A stretch of DNA of 37,179 bases from Elusimicrobiota bacterium (GCA_023249675.1 JAHFCE010000030.1:1-37179), one strand, 5' to 3'. Shown: positions 1 through 8,461, counted from the stretch's first letter. Numbers and translations are program-made. Notes: a model not told the origin generated them from the letters alone.

Positions 1-833
1 CGGGCGGGCCGCACCTGGCCGCCGCCTTCACGAAGCAGTTCCAGACGCGCTTCGACCGGAGTCAGAGCAACACGTTCGTGGACGCCAACGACGGCTCCAC
101 CGTCATCACGCTGGCCCCCCATGCCCTTCCCAGCGACGGCTACATCGTCATCAACACGGACCCGGTTCACAAGCCCGACCATGTCAACCCCAGCGTCATC
201 GCCGAGGCCAACGCCAAGATGGCGGCGAGCCTTGGGTCCCTCCAAACCCCGGTCGCCATCCGTGAGATCAACGCCTACGATCTGTCCGGCAACTCTATTG
301 AGATCGCGCGCTCGGCCCCGGCGTCCATCGCGGTCAAATACGAGGCGGACTCGAAAGGTTACGTGACGAGCAGCTTTTCGCCGATACGCTCCTCCACGCT
401 GGAGCTGTGGACCCTCGACGAACAGAAGCGTCTTTGGGTGAAGGTCCCTGGAGCGTTCAACGATCCCGCGGCCAAGATCGTGATCGCGTCGATCCCGCAC
501 TTCTCGGTCTATGCACTCATCGGCGGCAATGACACGAACGTGTCCGCGGTCTATGCCTTCCCGGTGCCCTGGAAGCCGCGCTCCAGCGACACGGCGCACT
601 ACGGCAATCTCTCGGGCGGGATTACCTTCACCAGTCTCCCCACGCAGGGGACGATTCGGATCTACACGCTTTTGGGCGAACTGGTCACTTCCATCGACAT
701 CCCGGCCGGATCGACGACGGTTTCGTGGCTTGGGACGAACGGCCGCGGGGAAAACGTCGCCAGCGGTGTCTATCTGTGGAAAATCGAGTCGGGAAGCAAT
801 CATAAGACGGGCAAGTTGATGGTGGTCTGGTGA
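1..833 (+). CDS. Secreted/surface protein with FlgD-like C-terminal domain (5' partial)
   Basis: The frame is open from base 3 to the TGA at 831-833 with no stop upstream, so the gene starts outside the window; the GTG at 78 is just an internal valine. The visible ~277 residues are beta-rich. The last ~85 have the FlgD-Ig / type IX-sorting-domain pattern: a proline-rich entry, 'IRIYTLLGELV', a Trp-x-Gly turn (SWLGTNGRGENV), then 'SGVYLWKI' and a basic strand 'KTGKLMVVW'. In other bacteria such domains end large secreted proteins and act as an Ig-like fold or an outer-membrane secretion/attachment signal. It overlaps the downstream PorV/PorQ-like gene by GTGA, so the two are probably co-translated, which fits a surface-protein/porin pair. 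The function of the N-terminal part is unknown. Confidence 0.8.
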   Translation, partial: GGPHLAAAFTKQFQTRFDRSQSNTFVDANDGSTVITLAPHALPSDGYIVINTDPVHKPDHVNPSVIAEANAKMAASLGSLQTPVAIREINAYDLSGNSIEIARSAPASIAVKYEADSKGYVTSSFSPIRSSTLELWTLDEQKRLWVKVPGAFNDPAAKIVIASIPHFSVYALIGGNDTNVSAVYAFPVPWKPRSSDTAHYGNLSGGITFTSLPTQGTIRIYTLLGELVTSIDIPAGSTTVSWLGTNGRGENVASGVYLWKIESGSNHKTGKLMVVW

Positions 834-1999
834 GGGTCCTACGGCGATTTCTTTTCGTCCCGGTGCTGGGTTTTGGTCTATGCCTGCCCGCCTCTTTTTC
901 CGCAGCCGTCGGCCCCGGAACAACCGGCGCCAATTTCCTGAAGTTCGCGGTCGGTCCCCGGCAGATCGCCATGGGAGATCAGGGCGTCGCGCTGCCGGAC
1001 GACGCCTTCAGCCTTTCCTACAACCCGGCCAATATCGCGCTGCTCAACTATCAAGAAGTTTCGTTCATGCATAATCAGTGGACGGAAGGGGTCAGCCAGG
1101 ACTATGCCGCGTACGTCTACCCCGGACATTCCCTCGGCAGTTTCGGCGCCAGCCTGAACCTATTCCAGGTGGGTGCTTTCCCGGGCTACGACAACTCAGG
1201 CGGGCGGACAGGCGACGTGAACGCCCAGGATTTTGCGGCGACCTTCGGCTACGCCAGACACGTGCTGGGCCACGCGGAGCCCGCGGATGGACCAGGCTTG
1301 TTCGCGGGCGTGAGCGCGACCGCTCTTCGGGAGCGCCTGGAGAATGAATCGGCCTCCACGATCGCCGGGGACGCGGGCCTGCTCTACCACTGCGCCGCCC
1401 ACGATATCGCTTGGCGTTTCGGCCTGGCGGCGCGCAACCTGGGCCCGGGGTTTTCGTATTACGGCGCCCGGGCATCGCTGCCGCGGACTTATGCGGCGGC
1501 GGCCAGCGCCTCGACCCGCCGCCTCTGGGGAGACCTGGTCACGGTGTCCCTCGAAGCCCGCAAGCCGGTGGACAAGAGCGTCGCGCTCAGCCTCGGCGGC
1601 GAATACTGGATCAATTCCATGCTGGCTTTGCGCGGTGGCTACGTGACCAACGAGGACCTGGGGCCCGGAGTGCGGGCCGGCCTTGGACTCAAAATCAAGG
1701 TCATCGAGTTTGACTACGCGATGTCGCTTCTGGGCGACTTCGGCCTGACCCACCGGGTGGGAGTGACCTTCCGTTTCGGGGCTCCCGTTTTCAGGACCCC
1801 GCCGCCGAGCCCGCGATCCCAGGCCGCCGTCAAAGCCGTGCGGCAGGCGAAGGCTCTCATGAACGAGAATCGCCCCCTTGACGCCTTGTTGAAGATCAAC
1901 AATGCCCTTGAGCTCGACGCGAACCTGCCGGAGGCCCTCGAAGTCCTGGACCAGGTGCAGGTCAAACTCAAGGAAATCGAGCGCAATAAAACCCCATGA
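830..1999 (+). CDS. PorV/PorQ-family outer-membrane protein with C-terminal TPR-like tail
   Basis: 389 residues. A signal peptide (basic start, hydrophobic core, cleavage near 'SFSAAVGPG') precedes the family signature 'GTTGANFLKFAVGPRQIAMG' and 'DDAFSLSYNPANIALL', typical of PorV/PorQ (UPF0164) FadL-like barrels. Alternating hydrophobic strands continue to about residue 315 and end in 'THRVGVTFRFG'. Residues ~330-385 form two helices resembling a TPR ('ALLKINNALELDANLPEALEVL'). The GTG start overlaps the upstream TGA (GTGA), and the stop overlaps the next ATG (ATGA), so this is the middle gene of a tight operon. In Bacteroidota, PorV shuttles type IX cargo; a similar role for the upstream FlgD-domain protein is inference. 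The helical tail is an addition compared with plain PorQ proteins. Confidence 0.85.
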   Translation: MRVLRRFLFVPVLGFGLCLPASFSAAVGPGTTGANFLKFAVGPRQIAMGDQGVALPDDAFSLSYNPANIALLNYQEVSFMHNQWTEGVSQDYAAYVYPGHSLGSFGASLNLFQVGAFPGYDNSGGRTGDVNAQDFAATFGYARHVLGHAEPADGPGLFAGVSATALRERLENESASTIAGDAGLLYHCAAHDIAWRFGLAARNLGPGFSYYGARASLPRTYAAAASASTRRLWGDLVTVSLEARKPVDKSVALSLGGEYWINSMLALRGGYVTNEDLGPGVRAGLGLKIKVIEFDYAMSLLGDFGLTHRVGVTFRFGAPVFRTPPPSPRSQAAVKAVRQAKALMNENRPLDALLKINNALELDANLPEALEVLDQVQVKLKEIERNKTP

Positions 2000-2643
2000 C
2001 CAAACTTAAGTTCCTGTGCATTCTTTCTCTTCTCTCGGGTCTGGCCGCGGCGGCGTCGGCCGCGTCGCCAAGCGACACAACGGGGTTGAGTGTCCTCATC
2101 GAGCGGATCAAGGCCGATCCCAAGGATTCTGAGGCCCGCCTCCTCCTCCAGCAGGCAGTTCAGGGCCGGCTCCTGATCCAGCAAGAAGAGACGCGCAGGA
2201 AAAGGGCCGAGGTGCTGGCGCAAGCGCTGCGAGTCAGCGGGCAGGCCGGCGGCACCGCTCAGACCAACGTGGAGTTGGCGCTCGCCCTCAACGCGATTAC
2301 GCCGGCAGTCGAGTCCATCGCGCAGTCGTCTGCTCCGACGCTCAAACCCGAACAGACGGTCGCGGTTGGACCGTCCCAGCTTCCCATCCCCGAAACCGTT
2401 GAGCCTGCGCGCGCGATCGCGCAAGCCCAGCCCAAGCCTCGCGGGACGCTCGGCGCGGCCGATGATCGCAGCGTCCTGATCGACGCCGTCCGCGACACCC
2501 GTGCGCGGGCGGTTATGCCGCCGGCGCGTCCGAGCCGGACGTTCCCGATCTTCCCGGTGGCCGCCTTGCTCTTGGGGTGCGCGCTGGCCGTGGCCGTGTT
2601 CCGCTTCCGCCGCATGACGGCGATCTTTCCCGGATCAAAATAG
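1996..2643 (+). CDS. Hypothetical secreted/membrane-anchored helical protein
   Basis: 215 residues of no recognised family. The N-terminus is a clear signal peptide (MTKLKFLCILSLLSGLAAAA, cleavage near ASA-ASP). Residues ~30-85 form a helical TPR-like segment ('IERIKADPKDSEARLLLQQA'). A low-complexity Pro/Ala/Gln region follows, then one transmembrane segment near the C-terminus ('IFPVAALLLGCALAVAVF') with a basic tail, suggesting a periplasmic domain anchored by its C-terminus. The ATG overlaps the PorV/PorQ-like stop (ATGA), which places it in the same operon; an accessory role in the same envelope function is inferred from position only. Confidence 0.75.
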   Translation: MTKLKFLCILSLLSGLAAAASAASPSDTTGLSVLIERIKADPKDSEARLLLQQAVQGRLLIQQEETRRKRAEVLAQALRVSGQAGGTAQTNVELALALNAITPAVESIAQSSAPTLKPEQTVAVGPSQLPIPETVEPARAIAQAQPKPRGTLGAADDRSVLIDAVRDTRARAVMPPARPSRTFPIFPVAALLLGCALAVAVFRFRRMTAIFPGSK

Positions 2644-2653
2644 TTTCCATGTC

Positions 2654-2659
2654 TAATAT
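2654..2659 (+). promoter_or_regulatory. Possible -10 box (TAATAT) for the collagen-like gene
   Basis: TAATAT lies 21 nt before the ATG at 2681, and an AAAGGTGG ribosome-binding site sits between them. No convincing -35 hexamer is visible at 16-18 nt upstream. The gene could also be read through from the upstream operon, since the gap is only 37 nt. Confidence 0.3.
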
Positions 2660-2680
2660 CAGCCGTTCCAAAGGTGGTTT

Positions 2681-4255
2681 ATGAAAAACGTTCGACAGAG
2701 ACTTGCCCTTGCATTCAGTCTGAGCCTGTGCGCTTTCACCGGAGCTCAAGGCGCGGTGCCCGCGGACATCACCTACCAGGGTTCGCTCACGGACGGCGGA
2801 GTCTCCGTCAACGCGACCAGGACGATGTCGTTTCGCCTCACCAATCAGGACGGCACGGTCGAGTATTGGAACAGCGGAGCCAAGAGCGTGGCCGTGGCCA
2901 ACGGCGTCTTCCATGTGAAGCTGACCCCGACCGGGGTGGCTTGGCACGACATCGCCCCGTACATCGAGGTGACGATCGCCGGCCAGCTCTTGCTCCCGCG
3001 CGATCCCGTCCTCACCACTCCCTACTCGCTCGTCGCCAACCGGGTGGCGGATTCCGGCGTCACCGCGAGCCAGATCGCTTCCGGCCAGATCAGCGACGCA
3101 CATATCGCGGCCAACGCCGGCATCGCCCTCTCCAAGCTCGCGAAAGACCCGTCCGCGCCGGGCACGATCAATACCTCGACGAACCCGATTCACTGGACGC
3201 AGCTCAAGGGGGTCCCCGACTTGGTTCTCACCGGGGGCGTTGGTCCTAAAGGCGATAAGGGCGACACGGGTGCTGTGGGTCTGCAAGGCGTCCAAGGTTC
3301 GACCGGCCCCGCTGGTGCTGATGGCGCGGCTGGCGCCACTGGAGCGACTGGTCCCAAGGGCGACACGGGTGCTGTGGGTCTGCAAGGCGTCCAAGGTTCG
3401 ACCGGTACAACTGGGGCGACCGGCGCCACGGGCGCCACCGGACCCGTGGGCCCCACGGCTTTGGTCGGCGATGTCACCGCCACGGGATCAGGGTCCGAGG
3501 TCGTGACCGCGACCGTGGCCTACGTCGGCGGCGTGAGCGCCGCGAACGTGGCGGCGGGGGCGACCTTGGCCAATGCGGCGACGAACTCGAATACCGCCTC
3601 GGCCATCGTCAAGCGCGACGCCTCCGGCAATTTTACGGCCGGGACGGTCACGGCGTCCGCATTCTCCGGCGACGGAGCCGGTCTCTCGAACCTCAATGCC
3701 GGCAATCTCTCATCGGGACTGGTCGCGACCAGCTTGGGTGGGACCGGGGCGAATCTTTCCGGCGCCGCCGCGGGAGGAATTTCTTACTTCGTCGCGGGGG
3801 GAACGACAGCCGCTTCAGCGGCCGGCTCCTCGGGAAACGTTCTCACCTCCGGCGGCGCGGGCGCTCCCTCATGGACGGCCGCCGACAGCGCGAACACGAA
3901 CAACACGATCGTCAAGAGAGACGGCGCCGGAAGCATCAGCGTCAGCACGATCACGGTCGCCAGCAATGCCAAGGTCTTGTTCGGCTACACCATCAACGTC
4001 AATACGCTGGCGAGCAACGGGGCGAGCGTCAGGGCGGGCTGCGGTGGAGGATCGTTGGTCGCTATTGGAGGGGGATGCTCCAGTCCGAGCGCTAAAAACG
4101 TGCAAAGATCTTATCCTTCGACTCAAACGGACAACAGCACCTCGGTCGGGACCGCCGTTTCAAACGGGGCCACGACGGCCGGCTCCTGGAGCTGCCTCCT
4201 GAGCGGCAACGACGTGCATTCCGCCTACGTCATCTGCGCGCGCGTGGGCAACTAA
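2681..4255 (+). CDS. Secreted collagen-like (Gly-X-Y) repeat protein
   Basis: 524 residues. A signal peptide (cleavage near 'AQG-AVPAD') is followed by a ~150-residue beta domain ('ITYQGSLTDGGVSVN') found at the start of many phage-tail-like or surface fibre proteins. A triple-helix region of Gly-X-Y triplets (about residues 187-264, rich in GPKGDKGDTG and GATGATG) comes next. Then come Ala/Gly/Ser/Thr/Asn-rich fibre repeats ('AIVKRDASGNF', 'TIVKRDGAGSI'), and a C-terminal domain with four cysteines (CGGG, GGCS, SCLL, ICAR). AAAGGTGG precedes the ATG. It is probably an exported trimeric fibre or adhesin. The stop overlaps the convergent ABC ATPase stop by 4 nt, leaving no terminator between them. 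Confidence 0.85.
   Translation: MKNVRQRLALAFSLSLCAFTGAQGAVPADITYQGSLTDGGVSVNATRTMSFRLTNQDGTVEYWNSGAKSVAVANGVFHVKLTPTGVAWHDIAPYIEVTIAGQLLLPRDPVLTTPYSLVANRVADSGVTASQIASGQISDAHIAANAGIALSKLAKDPSAPGTINTSTNPIHWTQLKGVPDLVLTGGVGPKGDKGDTGAVGLQGVQGSTGPAGADGAAGATGATGPKGDTGAVGLQGVQGSTGTTGATGATGATGPVGPTALVGDVTATGSGSEVVTATVAYVGGVSAANVAAGATLANAATNSNTASAIVKRDASGNFTAGTVTASAFSGDGAGLSNLNAGNLSSGLVATSLGGTGANLSGAAAGGISYFVAGGTTAASAAGSSGNVLTSGGAGAPSWTAADSANTNNTIVKRDGAGSISVSTITVASNAKVLFGYTINVNTLASNGASVRAGCGGGSLVAIGGGCSSPSAKNVQRSYPSTQTDNSTSVGTAVSNGATTAGSWSCLLSGNDVHSAYVICARVGN
3257..3405 (+). repeat. Two identical 50-bp direct repeats in the collagen-like region
   Basis: Bases 3257-3306 and 3356-3405 are identical. 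The 99-bp offset equals 33 codons or 11 Gly-X-Y triplets, so the duplication keeps both frame and triplet register. It probably arose by recent slippage or recombination and could change in length. Confidence 0.9.
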
Positions 4256-5313
4256 GCGATGCGGCGGCCGTCGGCCGCCGCGAACAGGTGCAGCCGGTCC
4301 TGCCGGAACCGAAGCCCCACCGTCGAGCCCGGCGCGCCGTTGAACGCCGCCTCCACCACGGCGAGAAGCTTCGCGCCGCCCGACTTGAGGTAAAGATTCT
4401 TCCGGTGGCCGAGAAGCTCGGCCACCTCCAGCTCCGCCGCAAACGAGCCCGGCGCGCCGCTGTCCACCGCCTCGATGTCGTCTGGCCTAACCCCCAGCAC
4501 CGCCGCGCCCGGCCGGCCATGGTTGCCGGGGAACTTCATCGAGACGACGGGGCTGGTGAAGGAGCCTTCCGCCGTCAGCTGGCCTTCGATGAAGTTCATC
4601 GTCGGGCTGCCGATGAAGCCCGCCACGAACATGTTCGCGGGCTTTGAGAACACCTCCGCCGGCGAGCCCACCTGCTGGATGCGCCCGCCGCTCATCACCG
4701 CGATACGCGTGGCCAAGGTCATCGCCTCGACCTGATCGTGGGTCACGTAGATGACCGTCGCATCGATGCGCTGATGAAGCTTCGCGATCTCAACGCGCAT
4801 CTCCTCGCGCAGCTTCGCGTCCAGGTTGCTCAGCGGCTCGTCGAAGAGGAAGACCTGCGGCTTGCGCACGATGGCGCGGCCGATGGCGACGCGCTGGCGC
4901 TGGCCGCCGGAGAGCTGGCGCGGCATGCGCTCAAGCAGGGGCTCGAGATGAAGTATGGCCGCGGCGTCCAAGACGCGCGAGGAGATCTCGGCCGCGGGCA
5001 GCCCGCGCAGGCGCAGGCCGAAGCTCATGTTGTCGGCGACGTTCATGTGCGGATACAGCGCGTAGTCCTGGAACACCATCGCGATCTCGCGCTCCCGCGG
5101 CGGGAGCGCGTTGACCGCCCTGCCCCCGATGACGACCTCGCCTTCGGTCGTTTCCTCGAGCCCCGCGATCATGCGCAGGAGGGTGCTCTTCCCGCAGCCC
5201 GAGGGCCCCACCAGCACCATGAACTCCCGCTCCGCGACCTCGAGGTCGATGCCGCGCAGGACCGCCGCGGTCTCGTAGCTTTTTTGGATGCCCCGCAAAG
5301 TCACTGAAGCCAT
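4252..5313 (-). CDS. ABC transporter ATP-binding protein, MalK/UgpC/MsmX type
   Basis: 353 residues with all nucleotide-binding motifs: Walker A 'GPSGCGKST' near residue 37, Q-loop 'VFQDYALYPHMNV', signature 'LSGGQRQRVAIGRA', Walker B 'VFLFDEPLSNLD' and switch His 'VTHDQ'. A C-terminal TOBE/MalK regulatory domain follows ('GSPTMNFIEG', 'VLGVRPDDIE'). This family energises CUT1 carbohydrate importers from the cytoplasmic face. AAGGA stands 7 nt before the ATG. The gene is last in the binding protein-permease-permease-ATPase operon, only 4 nt after the permease stop. The substrate is not readable from sequence; maltodextrin or another oligosaccharide is inferred from the type and from the GH13 enzyme nearby. 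Confidence 0.95.
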   Translation of the reverse strand: MASVTLRGIQKSYETAAVLRGIDLEVAEREFMVLVGPSGCGKSTLLRMIAGLEETTEGEVVIGGRAVNALPPREREIAMVFQDYALYPHMNVADNMSFGLRLRGLPAAEISSRVLDAAAILHLEPLLERMPRQLSGGQRQRVAIGRAIVRKPQVFLFDEPLSNLDAKLREEMRVEIAKLHQRIDATVIYVTHDQVEAMTLATRIAVMSGGRIQQVGSPAEVFSKPANMFVAGFIGSPTMNFIEGQLTAEGSFTSPVVSMKFPGNHGRPGAAVLGVRPDDIEAVDSGAPGSFAAELEVAELLGHRKNLYLKSGGAKLLAVVEAAFNGAPGSTVGLRFRQDRLHLFAAADGRRIA

Positions 5314-5317
5314 AGAT

Positions 5318-6154
5318 TTATCCTTTTACTCCGCCCAAGGTGAGGCCCGAGACCAGCCATTTCGACGTGTAGAGAAAGATGCACAGCACCGGGATCGTCA
5401 CCAGCAAAGAGCCCGCTGCGAACATCCCCCATTGCGTCAGGTATTGACCTTGGAGCTCGAAGAGCCCCAAGGTCCAGGTGTACATTCTCGAGTCGGACAG
5501 CACCACTCGTGCGACCAGATACTCGTTCCAGGCCGTCGTGAAGTTAAAGAGGAAGGCGATGGCTAGGGCCGGCGTGGAAAGAGGAAGGACGATCCGGTAG
5601 AAGGCCCCGAAGCGCGTCGTCCCGTCGACCAAGGCCGCCTCTTCCAGCGAGCGCGGGATGGTGTCGTAGTAGCCCTTGAGCAGCCAGATGCTGAAGGGCA
5701 GGGAGGAGACCGAGTAGGCGATGATCATGCCGAGATACGTGTTGATCAGCCCCAGCCGCACGATCATGAGAAAGAGGGGCAGGAGCAGCATCGAGGCCGG
5801 AATCATCTGGGTGCCGAGCAGGAGCAGCAGGCCCAGCTTGCTTCCCGGGAAGCGGAAGCGCGAGAAGGCGTAGGCCGCCGTCGAGGCGAGGCTCACTCCC
5901 ACCAAGGAGGTCGCGCAGGTGATGACCAGCGAGTTCCACAGCCAGCTCAAGAAGCCCGTCTTGCCCAGCACGTTGCGGTAGGCGTCGAGGGACGCCCCCG
6001 GCGGGATAAAGGAAAGGTCGGTCGAGATCAGGCGGTCGCCGGGACGCAAGGAGACGGAGATGATGCGCAGCAGCGGGTAAGCGCAGGCCGCGCAGCACAG
6101 AATGAGCGCCAGGTGGACGAGGGCGGTGAGCAGGCGGCGGCGTTTAGTGGACAG
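5318..6154 (-). CDS. ABC sugar transporter permease, MalG type (apparent CTG start)
   Basis: 278 residues from the proposed start. It has six predicted membrane spans and the EAA loop contacting the ATPase ('EEAALVDGTTRFGAFYRIVLP'-like segment), with the usual C-terminus 'GLTLGGVKG'. MalG proteins begin with a membrane helix, encoded here by codons for 'LLTALVHLALILCCAACAY'. An in-frame TGA lies just upstream, and no ATG, GTG or TTG occurs until the TTG at 6049, which would remove helix 1. The best start is CTG at 6154-6152, preceded at 6 nt by AAGGGGG. It overlaps the MalF-like gene by 11 nt. The start is inference; the family is secure. Confidence 0.88.
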   Translation of the reverse strand: MSTKRRRLLTALVHLALILCCAACAYPLLRIISVSLRPGDRLISTDLSFIPPGASLDAYRNVLGKTGFLSWLWNSLVITCATSLVGVSLASTAAYAFSRFRFPGSKLGLLLLLGTQMIPASMLLLPLFLMIVRLGLINTYLGMIIAYSVSSLPFSIWLLKGYYDTIPRSLEEAALVDGTTRFGAFYRIVLPLSTPALAIAFLFNFTTAWNEYLVARVVLSDSRMYTWTLGLFELQGQYLTQWGMFAAGSLLVTIPVLCIFLYTSKWLVSGLTLGGVKG

Positions 6155-7139
6155 AGTCGGCCCCCTTGGTGGCTTTCATCCAGACCGTCGAGAAGGCGAA
6201 GAGCAGGGCGAAGATGACGAGCGCCAAAGCGGCGCTGTAGCTGTAGCGGTAGTAGGTGAAGGCGGACTTGTAGAGGGCGGAGACCAGTATGTCCGCGTCC
6301 TCGGTGCCGCCCGCCTGGCCGGTCACGAGGTAGATGACGTTGATGTTGTTGAAGGTCCACACCGCGCCCAAGGTCACCGCCGGGGCCAGGACGGGCCGGA
6401 TCAGCGGCACAGTGATCAGGCGGAACTGCTGGAAGGCCGAGGCCCCGTCGATGGCCGCCGCGTCGTAGTAATGCTGGGAAATGGATTGCAGGCCGCCCAA
6501 GATGACGACCATCATGAAGGGGATGCCGAGCCAAATGTTGATGAGCGAACAAGTGAGGAAGGGATGCGCGCTCAGCCATTGCACGGGTGCCAGACCCAGA
6601 CGCCCCAGGACGATGTTGATGAAGCCGTACTGGGAGTGGAACTCGCCGCGCAGGGCCAGCACGGCCACCACCTGCGGCATGGCCCAGGGTATGACCAAGA
6701 ACGTGCGGTACGCGCCGCGGCCCCACTTGACGCGGTTGAGGAGCAGGGCCAGGGCCATGCCTCCTGCCACGTGGAAGGAGACGTTGAGGATCGTCCAGCC
6801 GATGGTGCGGAGGAGCAGGCGCCAGAACGTCACGCCCGACAAGGGCGAGGAGGTGAAGACCGCAATGAAATGCTTGAACCCCACGAAAGGCAGATGGCCG
6901 GTTCGACGCCAGTCCATGATGGTGGTGAGCTTTAGGTCGTGGAAGGCGAGATAAACCTCGTAGGCCAGGGGATAGAGGATGAGGATGGCCAGGCCCGCGA
7001 AGGCGGGGGCCAGGAGCATGTAGGCCAGGGAATGCTTCGTGCGCGTGAGCTTGAAGACCCCGGCCAGGACCAGTTCGAGCGCCGCGACGGCCAGAGCGAT
7101 GAGGGCGAGGAAGCCCGCCACTGGACCCAGGGCGCTCAT
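6144..7139 (-). CDS. ABC sugar transporter permease, MalF type
   Basis: 331 residues, starting at the ATG that overlaps the binding-protein stop (ATGA). The open frame continues ~175 codons upstream, but that part is the binding-protein gene in another frame. About seven or eight membrane spans are visible ('SLAYMLLAPAFAGLAILILY', 'NVSFHVAGGMALALLL' and others). The EAA motif is 'YYDAAAIDGASAFQQFRLITVP', followed by the typical 'TFNNINVIYLVTGQAGG' segment of CUT1 permeases. With the MalG-like subunit it forms the membrane channel. It resembles classical MalF but lacks the large periplasmic P2 loop of the enteric protein, as expected for non-enteric CUT1 systems. Confidence 0.93.
   Translation of the reverse strand: MSALGPVAGFLALIALAVAALELVLAGVFKLTRTKHSLAYMLLAPAFAGLAILILYPLAYEVYLAFHDLKLTTIMDWRRTGHLPFVGFKHFIAVFTSSPLSGVTFWRLLLRTIGWTILNVSFHVAGGMALALLLNRVKWGRGAYRTFLVIPWAMPQVVAVLALRGEFHSQYGFINIVLGRLGLAPVQWLSAHPFLTCSLINIWLGIPFMMVVILGGLQSISQHYYDAAAIDGASAFQQFRLITVPLIRPVLAPAVTLGAVWTFNNINVIYLVTGQAGGTEDADILVSALYKSAFTYYRYSYSAALALVIFALLFAFSTVWMKATKGADSVH
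6152..6167 (-). promoter_or_regulatory. RBS plus CTG start of the MalG-like permease
   Basis: On the minus strand AAGGGGG (6167-6161) is followed by 6 nt and CTG (6154-6152). It is the only well-placed ribosome-binding site between the upstream in-frame stop and the first membrane helix, so it decides the start. Confidence 0.55.
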
Positions 7140-8356
7140 TCGTTCATCTCCGCGATCTTGCCGAGCGCGTCCTTCTGCATCAGGCGGGCGGCGTCGGCGG
7201 GGGAGACCCGGCGCGTCAACACCTTGGCGTAGACGGGACGCAGCGCGTCCCAGACGGCGCGCATCTCGGTGGCCATCGGCATGGGCTTGCCCGCTAGGAC
7301 CTGCTCCATGGACGCCCGCAGAAGGGGGTCGCCTCGGACGGCTTGAGATCTCGCCGCTTTCGTCAGGGCGGGCAGCCGGCGCAGCTGCCGCACTTGGGCG
7401 ATTTGCATCTTTTCGGAGGTCGCGAATTCGACGAACCGGCGGACGAGGTCGAGTTTGTGGCCGGAGAGGGCCGAGCTCAGCATGAGATACTTGCCGCTGA
7501 CCATGGGAGTCGGCCAGCGGCCCGTGGCGGAGAGTTTCGGGATCTTCGCCACGCCCAGGTCCTTGCCCAGTTGGCGTTCGTAAACGGGCAGGGCCCAGTC
7601 GCCGTTGATGGCGAAGGCCGCCTGGGATTCCTTGAACAGGGAGTCCATGCAGTTGTAATCGCACTCGGCCGGGGTGATGTGGTCGTCGCGCATCTTGAGG
7701 ACGAATTCGAGGGCTGCGCTCATGGCCGGGGTGTCCAGCGTGGGCGCGCGGCCTTCCATCGGCCAGCCGCCGAAGGCGCCCAGCCAGGGCATGAGCCAGA
7801 ACGGCTCGCCCTGGTTGAAGGCCAGGCAGTGGGGAAGCTTTAACTCCCGGGCGCGCGTAACGCAGAAGCGCTTGAGCTCATCGGTGGTCGCGGGAGGAGT
7901 TGGGCTCAGGCGCTTGTTGTAGTAGAGCAGCAGGTGATTGCCGTTTGACATCGGTATTCCCCAGGTCTTGCCCCCGTCGGCGACGGCCTCGACGACGGGT
8001 TTGTTGTAGAGCCCGAGATCGAAGAGCTCGTCGACCGGGAGGAGGAAGCCCGAGACCGAATAGACCCCGGCCGCGTCCGAGGGGCTCAAGAGGAGGTCCG
8101 GCGGCTTGCCCGCGATGGAGGCGGTCTGGAACTGCTGGCGCAGGTCCTCGTTCTGGTAATGCGCCCGGGAGAAGACGACGTCGGCGTTGCCCGGAATTTT
8201 TTTAAATTCCGCGAACAGGCCGTCGAGGAAGGGGGCGACCGCCGCGTCTTCCTGCTCCCAGAGAACGATGGTCCTTGCGGCGCTTGAGTCCGCGGCGTCG
8301 CGGCAACCGGCCGCAGCGAGCAGGAGCAATGCCGCTAGGGCGCGTTTGACCAACAT
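7136..8356 (-). CDS. ABC transporter sugar-binding lipoprotein
   Basis: 406 residues from the ATG at 8356. A lipoprotein signal (basic start, 'ALAALLLLAAAGC' lipobox, Cys near 18) leads into a family-1 solute-binding fold: 'TIVLWEQED', 'PDLLLSPSDAAGVYSVSG', 'GIPMSNGNHLLLYYNKRL', 'FKESQAAFAINGDWALP' and a C-terminal helical part. It should capture the carbohydrate outside the inner membrane and deliver it to the permeases. A TTG at 8374 is possible, but the signal peptide begins naturally at the ATG. There is no Shine-Dalgarno; a TAGCAT box sits 8 nt upstream. It is the first gene of the four-gene import operon. Confidence 0.92.
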   Translation of the reverse strand: MLVKRALAALLLLAAAGCRDAADSSAARTIVLWEQEDAAVAPFLDGLFAEFKKIPGNADVVFSRAHYQNEDLRQQFQTASIAGKPPDLLLSPSDAAGVYSVSGFLLPVDELFDLGLYNKPVVEAVADGGKTWGIPMSNGNHLLLYYNKRLSPTPPATTDELKRFCVTRARELKLPHCLAFNQGEPFWLMPWLGAFGGWPMEGRAPTLDTPAMSAALEFVLKMRDDHITPAECDYNCMDSLFKESQAAFAINGDWALPVYERQLGKDLGVAKIPKLSATGRWPTPMVSGKYLMLSSALSGHKLDLVRRFVEFATSEKMQIAQVRQLRRLPALTKAARSQAVRGDPLLRASMEQVLAGKPMPMATEMRAVWDALRPVYAKVLTRRVSPADAARLMQKDALGKIAEMNE

Positions 8357-8364
8357 GCGGGGGG

Positions 8365-8370
8365 ATGCTA
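8365..8370 (-). promoter_or_regulatory. -10 box (TAGCAT) of the sugar-importer operon
   Basis: TAGCAT on the minus strand lies 8 nt before the ATG at 8356, and no ribosome-binding site is visible. Transcription would start within a base or two of the ATG, giving a leaderless mRNA. There is no good -35. Confidence 0.4.
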
Positions 8371-8461
8371 CCAATTTAACGACGGCGGGTCCTGATCTCG
8401 GCGGCGAGCAGACCTAGAGTGGAGGGACCTTTCGGCCCAGGCACGTAAGACGTCGGGGCGC

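Noticed and set aside
3190-3483. Pro/Val-rich minus-strand frame
   Set aside because: It is the mirror of the Gly-X-Y repeat on the coding strand.
7140-7664. N-terminal extension of the MalF-like permease
   Set aside because: It is the binding-protein gene read in another frame; the ATGA overlap marks the true start.
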